From assembly GCA_007127695.1 (NCBI GenBank), contig SKYW01000251.1, positions 1 through 6,819 of the forward strand: a stretch of DNA of 6,819 nt. The letters run 5' to 3'. Made by a program: the position numbers and the translations under genes. The notes under the pieces were generated by a model, which did not search any database, was not told the origin of the DNA, and saw nothing but the letters and a program-made list of their open reading frames with translations. Of the stretch, positions 1-6,297 are shown piece by piece. Each line of letters starts with the position of its first letter. The stretch's first letter is position 1. Origin of the DNA: Balneolales bacterium. GTDB lineage: Bacteria; Bacteroidota; Rhodothermia; Balneolales; Natronogracilivirgulaceae.

Positions 1-512
1 AGAATGATCACCGGTCCGTACTGGCCCGTCAGGGCCCGCAGGATATATGCGATCGCGAGCCCGGAGGATCCCGCCCAGTCTACGGTCACCAGATCGAATT
101 CGTTGTGCAGCCAACCCATGATGGATGCGGCCAGTATCATGGCAAATACGGCATAGAGCGATTTCAGATGGATTACCCTGAGGTCCTTGTGCCTGAGGAT
201 ATTCCAACCGTACAGCATGATCACAAAAACCAGGATCAGGGAGAAGTAACCGAACAGGATCTGAACGAAAAAATGAGACATGTAAGCACCAAGCGGCCCC
301 AGGCCGTTCTGGATGCGCAAAGCGGGTCCCTGACCGAAATCAAGGAGCGTCCGGAAATCCACGCTTTGGATAATGGCAAAGTCTTCACTCCGATAGGTAA
401 TGATGCTGATGGCAAGGGTAGCTGCAATGGCGATCAGGATGATGCCCAGCATCTCCATTTTCCGTTCGAAAGAGAAAAACTCCCCGGTTTTCTTGTTGGC
501 TTTCTTTTTCAT
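1..512 (-). CDS. ftsK: DNA translocase FtsK, N-terminal membrane domain (partial, 3' end outside window)
   Basis: Begins with ATG at 512 and runs open to the left edge, giving 170 complete codons and no stop. FtsK/SpoIIIE proteins anchor at the division septum by an N-terminal membrane domain and pump chromosome ends with a C-terminal RecA-like motor; only the anchor is visible here. A Lys-rich start (MKKKANKKTG) leads into hydrophobic segments at about residues 21-41, 77-101 and 117-134, with another beginning near 149. The stretch NGLGPLGAYMSHFFVQILFG (69-88) resembles the 'GP-G-hydrophobic-FG' region of FtsK N-termini. The ATG directly follows the comB stop codon (TAAATG), so translation is probably coupled; a GGAG lies too far upstream (about 17 nt) to be a good ribosome site. 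Motor motifs are not in the window, so the family call rests on the membrane domain alone. Another polytopic membrane protein is possible but less likely. Confidence 0.82.
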   Translation of the reverse strand, partial: MKKKANKKTGEFFSFERKMEMLGIILIAIAATLAISIITYRSEDFAIIQSVDFRTLLDFGQGPALRIQNGLGPLGAYMSHFFVQILFGYFSLILVFVIMLYGWNILRHKDLRVIHLKSLYAVFAMILAASIMGWLHNEFDLVTVDWAGSSGLAIAYILRALTGQYGPVII

Positions 513-1241
513 TTATCTTATGGATAATACTCCTTCGTGCATGCCTGGAACAGACGCAAACAGATCCACCTGGCTGCAATAGTCAATATCCTCCTCGTAT
601 CCCAGTTCCCGAAGTCTTTTTGCATGGTTGCATTCTCTCAAAAGAGCGGGTATTTCCGTGCCGAATTTCTCATACAGGCCGAAAGCTACTTTCACGCCAT
701 CGGCTGCATTGTCCGGCAGCTTCCTGTCATAGAGCCTGTGCGTGATCGCGCCGGCACATAACATATCCTCAATGGAAAGACGGCTGTTCCAGCCCGAACA
801 GATCAGCAGGATTTCCCCGTCATTATCCGATCTCAGCATGTCAACAACGGCCGACAAATTCAGGAAACTGCCAACCAGCACGTTGGCGGCGTTGCTGCTG
901 CGGGTGATGGCGCGGGTTCCGTTGGACGTTTTAAGCAGGATCGTTTTACCGGATACCACTTTACTGGTGAACTCCAGCGGCGAGTTGCCAAGTTGATAAC
1001 CCTCCACTTTTTTCCCATCCTTCTCACCGCAAAGAAGCACACTGCCGGCATCCAGATACCGGGTATAACGCCCGGCGTCGTCATTCTCGGCGAGCGGTAT
1101 GATCCCTGTTGCACCGTTTTCAAGCGCTGTCTGCATGGTGGAGCAGGCCCGGAGCACATCGATCACCACAACCGTCTTGTTCCGAACATCCTGCTCATTA
1201 AAGGAGATCGAAGACGAAAATACATCAATTTCGTGTCTCAT
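513..1241 (-). CDS. comB: 2-phosphosulfolactate phosphatase (ComB family)
   Basis: 242 residues, about the usual length of the ComB family. These Mg-dependent phosphatases convert 2-phospho-3-sulfolactate to 3-sulfolactate, a step of coenzyme M synthesis in methanogens and of sulfolactate production in some bacteria (Bacillus YitC). Family blocks are visible in order: VIDVLRA (26-32), GEKDGKKVEGYQLGNSP (72-88), KTSNGTRA (104-111), CSGWNSRLSIEDMLCAGAI (148-166) and ELGYEEDIDYCSQVD (212-226). The ATG overlaps the gcvT stop (ATGA at 1241-1238) and the TAA abuts the ftsK ATG, so it is the middle gene of a coupled operon. No comA-like phosphosulfolactate synthase is in the window, so the physiological substrate is inferred from family only. 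A link to sulfonated lipids or sulfolactate as an osmolyte or metabolite is possible but unsupported here. The family assignment is strong; the substrate is less certain. Confidence 0.92.
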   Translation of the reverse strand: MRHEIDVFSSSISFNEQDVRNKTVVVIDVLRACSTMQTALENGATGIIPLAENDDAGRYTRYLDAGSVLLCGEKDGKKVEGYQLGNSPLEFTSKVVSGKTILLKTSNGTRAITRSSNAANVLVGSFLNLSAVVDMLRSDNDGEILLICSGWNSRLSIEDMLCAGAITHRLYDRKLPDNAADGVKVAFGLYEKFGTEIPALLRECNHAKRLRELGYEEDIDYCSQVDLFASVPGMHEGVLSIR

Positions 1242-2341
1242 TTCTTTCTCTTATAGAATGGCATCCGGATCACTTCTGCGGGATATTCCTTGTCCCTGAT
1301 ACGCATCATCACGGTGTTGCCCGGCTCGGCCTGTTCCGTCGGGATGTATCCCATGGCAATACCCCGGTTCAGCATAAACGAGAGGCCGCCGCTGGTAACC
1401 TGTCCAAGCACCTCGCCATTCGTACTTGCGATCGCATGCCCGTTCCTGGGGATGCGTTTCTCTTCCTGCACCACAAATCCGCAAAGGCGCCGGCCGACGC
1501 CGTTCTTTTTCTGTTCAAGCAGGGCGTCCTTGCCAATGAAACTTCCCTTGTCCCATTTCACAAGCCATCCAAGCCCCGCCTCCAGCGGCGTATGCTCCTC
1601 GGTAAGATCGTTTCCGTAGAGTGCCAGTCCGGCTTCAAGGCGCAGGGTATCACGTGCCCCAAGTCCACACGGCATGATGCCATGGGGCTCTCCCGCCACA
1701 ATAATGTTCTCCCAAAGATCACAGACATTGACATGGCGGATGTTGCAGTACAGCTCAAATCCCTTTTCGCCGGTGTATCCGGTCGCCGAAACCAGGATAT
1801 TATCGTAGTCGGAAACCTCCATTGAGCGGAACTCGAACATGGGTATCCCGCCGGGACTGTTTTTTGTCAGTTTCTCCATAATGGATGCGGACTCCGGACC
1901 CTGGACGGCAATCAGTGCTATCTCTTCCGAAATGTCGCTTATCTCCGCCCTGCCATCGTTCACCTGAAGGATCCAGTTGAAATCCTTTTCTATGTTGGAT
2001 GCGTTGACGACCAGCATGTATTCCTTGTCCGACAGGCAATACACAAGCAGATCGTCCACAATACCGCCATTTTCGCGGCACATGACGCTATAATGCGATT
2101 TTCCCGCTTTCAGCCTGGCAACATCATTCGCCGTCAGATCCTGAACCACCTCCAGGGCCTTTTCCCCGCGGATCAGGATCTCTCCCATGTGCGAGACATC
2201 AAATATGCCGGCGTGATTTCGGACGGACATGTGCTCATCGCGAATGCTGCTGTACTGAAGGGGCATCTCATACCCGAAAAAGTCGACGAGTTTCGCTTTG
2301 AAAGTTCGGTGCGCTTCGAATAGTGGGGTTCTTTTCAACAT
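1238..2341 (-). CDS. gcvT: Aminomethyltransferase, glycine cleavage system T protein
   Basis: T protein of the glycine cleavage system. It takes the aminomethyl group from lipoyl-GcvH and transfers the methylene to tetrahydrofolate, releasing ammonia. With the start at 2341 it is 367 residues, typical of the family, and begins MLKRTPLFEAH like other GcvT proteins. Folate-binding and catalytic landmarks are present: GIFDVSHMGE (45-54), the DD of GGIVDDLLVY (96-97, containing the catalytic Asp position of E. coli GcvT), YTGEKGFELY (189-198), GARDTLRLEAG (228-238) and YGNDLTEEHTPLEAG. The GcvT C-terminal beta-barrel domain occupies roughly the last 85 residues. In-frame ATGs at 2347 and 2368 would add 2 or 9 residues that do not look like the family; no Shine-Dalgarno decides between them. 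gcvH and gcvP are not nearby, so the complex is encoded at scattered loci. First gene of the operon, with its stop overlapping the comB start. Confidence 0.96.
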   Translation of the reverse strand: MLKRTPLFEAHRTFKAKLVDFFGYEMPLQYSSIRDEHMSVRNHAGIFDVSHMGEILIRGEKALEVVQDLTANDVARLKAGKSHYSVMCRENGGIVDDLLVYCLSDKEYMLVVNASNIEKDFNWILQVNDGRAEISDISEEIALIAVQGPESASIMEKLTKNSPGGIPMFEFRSMEVSDYDNILVSATGYTGEKGFELYCNIRHVNVCDLWENIIVAGEPHGIMPCGLGARDTLRLEAGLALYGNDLTEEHTPLEAGLGWLVKWDKGSFIGKDALLEQKKNGVGRRLCGFVVQEEKRIPRNGHAIASTNGEVLGQVTSGGLSFMLNRGIAMGYIPTEQAEPGNTVMMRIRDKEYPAEVIRMPFYKRKK

Positions 2342-2435
2342 AATCATCGAATTTGGTTCAAAGTGCAAGATACGAATATCATAAGGGATTTTGGGTATGT
2401 GATTTCAGGATCATGGCTAATATTATTTTGTCTTC

Positions 2436-2450
2436 CGGGAATATTTCCCG
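2436..2450. promoter_or_regulatory. Perfect palindrome CGGGAA-TAT-TTCCCG, candidate operator
   Basis: Six-base arms (2436-2441 and 2445-2450) are exact reverse complements around a 3-base AT centre, giving a 15-bp site close to the middle of the divergent region. Such size and placement fit the operator of a dimeric regulator acting on one or both neighbours. A three-base loop makes a function as an RNA hairpin less likely. I do not recognise the motif as a named regulator site. By chance alone, some short inverted repeat is expected in 190 bp, so this is suggestive only. Confidence 0.35.
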
Positions 2451-2456
2451 ATTCTT

Positions 2457-2473
2457 TCTTGTTGTCAGCAAGA
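2457..2473. repeat. Imperfect inverted repeat in the mrp upstream region
   Basis: TCTTG (2457-2461) faces CAAGA (2469-2473). In RNA the stem extends by a U-G and a U-A pair to 7 pairs around a 3-base loop. It starts 6 bases after the perfect palindrome, on the mrp side, and could be a second protein-binding half of the same control region or a weak leader hairpin if transcription starts upstream. Not followed by a T run, so not a terminator on the plus strand. Confidence 0.2.
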
Positions 2474-2532
2474 CAGGGAAAGGTTATTCGTTACACATTA
2501 GATTTATTACATTTAAAAAACTGCATTGACCT

Positions 2533-3630
2533 ATGGCCATTAGCAAAGAAGATGTACTGGATGCACTCAGAAATGTCATTGACCCCGATCTCGGCAGGGA
2601 TCTCGTCTCCCTGAACATGATCGAGGATATTCAGATCGACGGTAAAAACGTCTCTTTCACGGTGAATCTGACCACCCCCGCATGCCCGATGAAAGCTGAA
2701 ATTGAACGTGCCTGCATCAATGCCGTCACCCATCTTGTGGATGAGGAAGCGGTGGTCACCCCCAACATGAGCTCCAAAGTAACGGGCAGCCGCACCGAAG
2801 GGCAGGGGGACCAGAACATGCTGAAAGGTGTCAAGAATATCATTGCCGTGGCTTCCGGGAAAGGTGGTGTCGGCAAATCCACTGTTTCCGTAAATCTGGC
2901 CGTGGCACTCGCCAAGGCCGGCGCAAGCGTGGGACTTGTGGATACGGATATCTACGGACCCAGCATCCCCACCATGTTCGACATCCACGAGCGTCCGGAC
3001 ATAAGCACGCAGCGCAAACTGATACCCCTGGAAAAATACGGCGTAAAGCTTCTTTCCATGGGTTTCCTGGTGCAACAGGATGAGGCCGTAGTCTGGCGCG
3101 GACCCATGGTCTCAAGCGCCGTCAAGCAGTTCCTGAGTGAAACGGACTGGGGAGAACTGGATTATCTTATCCTCGATTTGCCGCCGGGTACGGGTGATAT
3201 CCAGCTTACCATTGTTCAGTCAGTGCCGCTGACTGCCGCGGTTATTGTCTCCACACCGCAGACGGTGGCACTTGATGATGCCCGGAAGGGAGTCGCCATG
3301 TTCGGAAAGGTGAAGGTCCCGGTGCTGGGTATCGTGGAAAACATGGCCTATTTCACGCCACCGGACATGCCCGACAAAAAGTATCACATTTTTGGCAAGG
3401 ACGGGGCAAAGAACCTTGCTGAAAAGATGGGCGTGCCGTTTCTCGGTGAAATCCCGATCGAGCAGCTGCTGCGGGAAGGCGGGGATTCGGGAAGACCCAT
3501 TGTCGTGGGGGATGCATCCACCCCATCCGCAAAGGCTTTCATCGAACTGTCGCAGCGTGTGGCCCAGCAGGTTGCTATCCGAAACGCTACCAGCGAGCCC
3601 ACTGAAAAAGTCGAGATCCTCTACCGCTGA
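2533..3630 (+). CDS. mrp: Iron-sulfur cluster carrier ATPase, Mrp/ApbC (NBP35) family
   Basis: 365-residue cytoplasmic P-loop ATPase of the Mrp/ApbC/NBP35 family, which carries Fe-S clusters to apo-proteins. Residues 1-90 form a MIP18/DUF59 domain with the conserved DPDLGRDLVSLNMI (17-30) and TPACP (48-52). The ATPase domain follows, with deviant Walker A GKGGVGKST (109-117), DTDIYGPS (137-144) and Walker B-like LILDLPPGTGD (212-222). After VENMAYF (268-274), where most Mrp proteins carry the CxxC cluster ligands, this protein reads TPPDMPDKKYHIFG and has no cysteine; its only cysteines are C51 and C61, in the MIP18 domain. I recall similar cysteine-less versions from Bacteroidota, so this looks like a lineage variant and not damage. 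The start is ATG preceded by an AT-rich stretch without Shine-Dalgarno. It stands alone on its strand, divergent from gcvT and convergent with rplS, so probably monocistronic. Confidence 0.95.
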   Translation: MAISKEDVLDALRNVIDPDLGRDLVSLNMIEDIQIDGKNVSFTVNLTTPACPMKAEIERACINAVTHLVDEEAVVTPNMSSKVTGSRTEGQGDQNMLKGVKNIIAVASGKGGVGKSTVSVNLAVALAKAGASVGLVDTDIYGPSIPTMFDIHERPDISTQRKLIPLEKYGVKLLSMGFLVQQDEAVVWRGPMVSSAVKQFLSETDWGELDYLILDLPPGTGDIQLTIVQSVPLTAAVIVSTPQTVALDDARKGVAMFGKVKVPVLGIVENMAYFTPPDMPDKKYHIFGKDGAKNLAEKMGVPFLGEIPIEQLLREGGDSGRPIVVGDASTPSAKAFIELSQRVAQQVAIRNATSEPTEKVEILYR

Positions 3631-3643
3631 GGCGGAGGATCTC
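3613..3643. terminator. Hairpin enclosing the mrp stop codon; likely terminator for the leftward operon
   Basis: GAGATCCT (3613-3620) pairs with AGGATCTC (3636-3643). Inside it CCGC (3624-3627) pairs with GCGG (3632-3635) around the loop TGAG, and 3 bases bulge on one side, for 12 pairs in all. The loop contains the TGA stop of mrp. Read on the minus strand, the hairpin is followed after a few bases by a run of five T (complement of 3605-3609), as expected for an intrinsic terminator of transcripts coming from rplS. On the plus strand it is followed by CAAAACATG, with no T run, so termination of mrp there would need another mechanism. Pairing is read directly from the sequence; function is inferred. 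Confidence 0.5.
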
Positions 3644-3706
3644 CAAAACATGCAAGACTGCGTTCAAAGCCGGCCGGACTCCGGATGGACCTGCCCCTTA
3701 TTCAAA

Positions 3707-3728
3707 CGACCCCATCCACAAGGGGTCG
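3707..3728 (-). terminator. GC-rich stem-loop just downstream of rplS
   Basis: CGACCCC (3707-3713) and GGGGTCG (3722-3728) form a perfect 7-bp stem with an 8-base loop, 19 bases beyond the rplS stop. On the minus strand it is followed by TTTGAATAAG, a weak T tract, so it is either an inefficient intrinsic terminator or an RNA 3'-end-stabilising hairpin for the rplS-distal transcript. On the plus strand no T run follows. Confidence 0.4.
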
Positions 3729-3747
3729 CAACAAGATCGCCGGAACG

Positions 3748-4086
3748 CTACTTCTCGCGAAGACGGGCTGCCTTGCCACGAAGCGCGCGCAGATAGTACA
3801 GCTTGGCGCGACGTACCTTGCCGCGTTTTTTCACCTCAATCTTTGCAATAAAGGGGGAATAGAGAGGAAAAATACGCTCAACACCGATATTGTTCGAAAT
3901 TTTGCGCACGGTGAATGTCTGGTTGGCGCCACGTCCTTTTCTTCCGATCACAACACCCTCATACAGCTGGACACGCTCCTTGTCTCCTTCGCGTACGCGG
4001 TAGTGAATGTTGACCGTGTCGCCTGCCTGAAATTCAGGAAGATCATCCCGGGTCTGGGCTTGTTCGATAAGAGTAAGCTTTTCCAT
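3748..4086 (-). CDS. rplS: 50S ribosomal protein bL19
   Basis: 112 residues, the normal size for bL19, a large-subunit protein at the 30S-50S interface. The family pattern is visible along the whole length: [20 protein letters not shown] in the N-terminal half, then [52 protein letters not shown] and a basic C-terminus with [13 protein letters not shown]. The start MEKLTLIEQ is typical, and the ATG at 4086 lies 18 bases after the trmD stop without a clear Shine-Dalgarno. It is the last gene of the ffh-rpsP-rimM-trmD-rplS operon, the same end position as in the E. coli rpsP-rimM-trmD-rplS operon, and is followed by two candidate terminator hairpins. Intact and unremarkable. Confidence 0.98.
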   Translation of the reverse strand: MEKLTLIEQAQTRDDLPEFQAGDTVNIHYRVREGDKERVQLYEGVVIGRKGRGANQTFTVRKISNNIGVERIFPLYSPFIAKIEVKKRGKVRRAKLYYLRALRGKAARLREK

Positions 4087-4104
4087 TGTATATTAAACGA
4101 TTAG

Positions 4105-4797
4105 TTACTTTTTGTTGATAAAATTTCTATATAGATCCGGTCGAACTTCCCTGGTACGTTCCAGGGCTTTTTCTTCTCTCCACAACCGGATGCGTTCATG
4201 ATTTCCGGAGGTGAGGATTTCCGGGACACCCAGTCCCCTGAAGCTGGCGGGACGTGTGTAGACCGGAGCGGACAGTAATCCATCCTGAAAGGAATCATCG
4301 AGGGCGCTTTCGGCATCACCAAGGACGCCGGGCAGCAGCCGTACCATGCTGTCTACGAGGATCATGGCCGGCAGTTCACCTCCCGAGAGTACGTAATCAC
4401 CTATGCTGATTTCGAGGGTCACCAGCTCATCGCGGATGCGCTGGTCAATTCCCTTGTAGTGTCCGCAGAGGATTATGATGTTCTCATGAAGCGAGAGCTT
4501 GTTTACCGTTGGCTGATCCAGGATGGGTGCATCCGGGGTCGGGAATATGACCGCCTGGTATTCCCTTTCCTGCCTGAGCGACCCTATACAGTCAAATACC
4601 GGTTGTGTTGTCATCACCAGTCCGGCGCCACCCCCGAAAGGGTAGTCGTCGACTTTTCCGTGCTTGTCGGTTGAATAAGTGCGCAAATCATGAACAACGA
4701 TTTCTACTTTTCTGGATTTGCGGGCCCTGCCGACAATACTGTGATCGAGGGGACCTTTCAACAGCTCCGGTACAGCTGATATGATGTCAATTCTCAT
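4105..4797 (-). CDS. trmD: tRNA (guanine-N1)-methyltransferase TrmD
   Basis: SPOUT-class methyltransferase that methylates N1 of G37, next to the anticodon, using S-adenosylmethionine and thereby preventing +1 frameshifting. From ATG 4797 it has 230 residues. The trefoil-knot cofactor site is clear: [12 protein letters not shown] (51-62), [10 protein letters not shown] (111-120), [13 protein letters not shown] (131-143) and LLPGVLGD (154-161). R153 and D168 (in DDSF) align with the catalytic Arg154/Asp169 of E. coli TrmD, and YTRP (180-183) and SGNH (197-200) follow. An ATG one codon upstream (4800) is equally possible. An in-frame ATG at 4860 would add 21 residues inside rimM that do not belong to the family, so I reject it. 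The start is 1 to 4 bases after the rimM stop (TAACATGATG), implying translational coupling. Confidence 0.97.
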   Translation of the reverse strand: MRIDIISAVPELLKGPLDHSIVGRARKSRKVEIVVHDLRTYSTDKHGKVDDYPFGGGAGLVMTTQPVFDCIGSLRQEREYQAVIFPTPDAPILDQPTVNKLSLHENIIILCGHYKGIDQRIRDELVTLEISIGDYVLSGGELPAMILVDSMVRLLPGVLGDAESALDDSFQDGLLSAPVYTRPASFRGLGVPEILTSGNHERIRLWREEKALERTREVRPDLYRNFINKK

Positions 4798-4801
4798 CAT
4801 G

Positions 4802-5326
4802 TTACTCCAGTGCTTCAAGATCCGCAGTGTTGCGGGTCCGGATGGTCCGGGAACCGTCATCCACTTCGGTAACGAACTGTTCCATCCAGGGTATCAGGAC
4901 AATCCTGTCGCTTGACTGAACCACCAGGATTTTGTAGGCGGGCGTATCCATAAGATCCGCCACTTCGCCCATCCGGGTTTCATCGCTCCGGAGTACCGTG
5001 TACCCTGTGACATTGTCCGGGTCGGGAGAACTTTCCGTAAAACGGTCCGTTTTAACTTCCAGTCCTCTCAACTGCTCCGCTTCGGTGCGGGTGGTAATTC
5101 CTTCCAGTCTGACAAAGAACACGCTCCGTCTCCGGGCCTGGTGCGGCCGTATTTCTTCAACACGATACGGCACCCACTGACTGTCCGGGTATCGGAGATA
5201 CAACAGATCCGACATTTCCATCATGGCTGCCGGATCATCAACTTCCATCAAAAAACCACCAAGGGTTCCCTGGGCTTTGGCAATGATCCCAAGCGGATAC
5301 AGGCCCGGACTCGGTTCTTTTGCCAT
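4802..5326 (-). CDS. rimM: Ribosome maturation factor RimM
   Basis: 174 residues, usual length for RimM, which binds the 30S head (through uS19) and promotes 16S rRNA 3'-domain maturation. The N-terminal beta-barrel domain starts with [14 protein letters not shown] (12-25, the family's 'G-I-x-K-x-x-G-x-x-G' pattern) and includes [18 protein letters not shown] (74-91). The C-terminal PRC-barrel domain begins near [15 protein letters not shown] (108-122) and ends with the typical [16 protein letters not shown] (141-156). A Shine-Dalgarno-like TGAGG (minus strand, 5339-5335) sits 8 bases before the ATG. It lies 31 bases after rpsP and almost touches trmD. The conserved neighbour order rpsP-rimM-trmD-rplS supports the call, since RimM sequences are otherwise rather divergent. 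Confidence 0.95.
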   Translation of the reverse strand: MAKEPSPGLYPLGIIAKAQGTLGGFLMEVDDPAAMMEMSDLLYLRYPDSQWVPYRVEEIRPHQARRRSVFFVRLEGITTRTEAEQLRGLEVKTDRFTESSPDPDNVTGYTVLRSDETRMGEVADLMDTPAYKILVVQSSDRIVLIPWMEQFVTEVDDGSRTIRTRNTADLEALE

Positions 5327-5357
5327 ATCTGAAACCTCAGAAAATACCCGTTACGTG

Positions 5358-6260
5358 CTATTTTTTCTTTTCTTTCGATTCTTCTTCGGAGGCGTCGTCA
5401 GCCGGTTCTTCCTTCTCTTCCTTTTTTTCTGACTTGGCTTCCTTTTTCACTTCCTTTTCGGCTTCGGCTTCTTTTTCCGGTTTTTCCTCAGCTTTCGCCT
5501 TCTCTTCAGCCTCAGGTTTCACTTCCGCTTCTTTAACGGCTTCTTCCCTGGCCTTCTGGGCGGCATCTTCCTCGGCTTCCTTCTCCGCTTCCACCGCTTC
5601 TTCGGCCTTTACCTCCGTCGTTTCTTTTTCCTCTTTGGCAGCGGGGGCCTTTTCGGCTTTTCCTTCGGCTTTCTCTTCTGTTTTCTCTTCAGCCTTTGCC
5701 TCTGTTTTAACCGCCTTTTCTTCTACTTTTGCCGCGGCCTTTGCTCCGGCATCAGCTTCCGCAACAGCTGCTTCTTCCTCTTCCTTCTTTGCTTCAGCGG
5801 CCTTTGCCTCTTCGGTTTCAAGCAGTGCTTTCTCGGCGGCAGCCTTGGCCTTCGCCTCCTGGTCCTTCTTGAACTGCTCCTCTTCGGCCTGAAGCTGGGC
5901 TTTCATTTTTTCGGCCTTGGTGGCGGGCGCTTTTTTCTTTTTGCTGCGCTCTTCCTTCCACGCCGAAACAGTGGCATCAATCTCCTCTTCGGATTTGCCC
6001 CATCTTTCCAGGTGCAGGCGGTAGTAAATACCCTCTTTTTTGAGGATGGAACGGACGGTGTCCGTCGGCTGTGCACCGTTTTTCAACCAGTGTATCACCC
6101 GGTCCGTCTCCAGACGGAGAAGGGATGGCTCCTGGGTCGGATTGAATCTTCCCAGGTCCTCGATGATGCGTCCGTCACGCTTGGTGCGTACGTCGGCAGC
6201 GACAATGTGGTAAAAGGGAAGCTTTTTTCTTCCGTGTCTTTGTAATCTTAATCTAACCAA
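5358..6260 (-). CDS. rpsP: 30S ribosomal protein bS16 with very long charged C-terminal tail
   Basis: Residues 1-80 are a normal bS16, a small-subunit assembly protein: [34 protein letters not shown] (28-41) and [20 protein letters not shown] (53-72). Residues 81-108 ([14 protein letters not shown]...) form an extension like that seen in Bacteroidota bS16. From about 109 to 300 the protein is low-complexity Lys/Glu/Ala, probably a charged helix or disordered, ending in KEKKK. Typical bS16 has 80-90 residues and Bacteroidota versions, from memory, about 180, so 300 is exceptional. The start is TTG at 6260; the only in-frame start that gives the family N-terminus, it has AGGAG (minus strand, 6274-6270) 9 bases upstream. 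No frameshift or fused known domain is visible; the tail stays in frame to a TAG/TAA-type stop. It lies 37 bases downstream of ffh and 31 upstream of rimM. Confidence 0.95.
   Translation of the reverse strand: MVRLRLQRHGRKKLPFYHIVAADVRTKRDGRIIEDLGRFNPTQEPSLLRLETDRVIHWLKNGAQPTDTVRSILKKEGIYYRLHLERWGKSEEEIDATVSAWKEERSKKKKAPATKAEKMKAQLQAEEEQFKKDQEAKAKAAAEKALLETEEAKAAEAKKEEEEAAVAEADAGAKAAAKVEEKAVKTEAKAEEKTEEKAEGKAEKAPAAKEEKETTEVKAEEAVEAEKEAEEDAAQKAREEAVKEAEVKPEAEEKAKAEEKPEKEAEAEKEVKKEAKSEKKEEKEEPADDASEEESKEKKK
5361..5936 (-). repeat. Low-complexity Lys/Glu/Ala-coding tract of rpsP
   Basis: About 575 bases encode residues 109-300 of bS16, made almost only of K, E and A with some P, V, T and D. Variants of KAEEK, EEKAE and EAKA recur without a fixed period, so this is degenerate expansion and not a tandem repeat with an exact unit. 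The coding strand is strongly purine-rich (GAAG/GAGG/AAAG words) and the plus strand correspondingly CTTC-rich, which also creates a long but meaningless Ser/Ala/Phe reading frame on the plus strand. Confidence 0.85.
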
Positions 6261-6276
6261 TGTTTTTTGCTCCTAA
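6260..6276 (-). promoter_or_regulatory. Strong Shine-Dalgarno and TTG start of rpsP
   Basis: On the minus strand TTAGGAG (6276-6270) is followed by an A-rich 9-base spacer and then the last base-triplet TTG ending at 6258. Most genes in this window have no or weak Shine-Dalgarno, so this site stands out. It decides the rpsP start: no ATG, and no other start codon, upstream or downstream yields the conserved [10 protein letters not shown]-terminus. Confidence 0.75.
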
Positions 6277-6297
6277 GCAGGTTTTTTATCGTTGTTC

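Larger units (their letters stand above)
2342..2532. promoter_or_regulatory. Divergent intergenic region, promoters for gcvT (left) and mrp (right)
   Basis: AT-richer than the flanking genes and without a credible ORF, this 191-bp gap separates two divergently transcribed genes and must hold at least one promoter for each. On the plus strand a TACATTTA at 2508-2515 matches 7 of 8 positions of the Bacteroidota -7 element TAnnTTTG, but no clear TTG -33 box lies upstream. TAATAT at 2418-2423 is a generic -10-like word. On the minus strand TATGAT- and TATCTTG-like words lie close to gcvT. None is convincing by eye, so exact promoters are not called. Two dyad symmetries are listed separately. Confidence 0.45.

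Noticed and set aside
105..527. Plus-strand 140-codon ORF opposite ftsK
   Set aside because: It lies antisense to a well-supported FtsK membrane domain, and its polar, His/Asp/Gln-rich product shows no domain.
2342..2368. Upstream in-frame ATGs extending gcvT by 2 or 9 residues
   Set aside because: The added residues MHFEPNSMI are not like GcvT N-termini, which begin close to the LKRTPL block; no Shine-Dalgarno favours them. They cannot be excluded fully.
2491..3075. Minus-strand 194-codon ORF opposite the start of mrp
   Set aside because: Antisense shadow of the conserved Mrp P-loop region; His/Gly-rich product typical of reverse-complement reading.
3670..3684. CCGGCCGG and CCGGA-C-TCCGG palindromes in the convergent gap
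   Set aside because: The loop is 0-1 base, so no hairpin can form, and short GC palindromes are expected in this GC-rich DNA; no T run follows.
4798..4860. Longer TrmD from ATG 4860 (251 residues)
   Set aside because: The extra 20 or so residues overlap the rimM end and precede the usual TrmD start MRIDIIS; the family begins there.
5320..5892. Plus-strand 190-codon Ser/Ala/Phe-rich ORF opposite rpsP
   Set aside because: It is the exact complement of the Lys/Glu/Ala-coding tract of rpsP; the composition follows from the purine-rich coding strand and it resembles no family.
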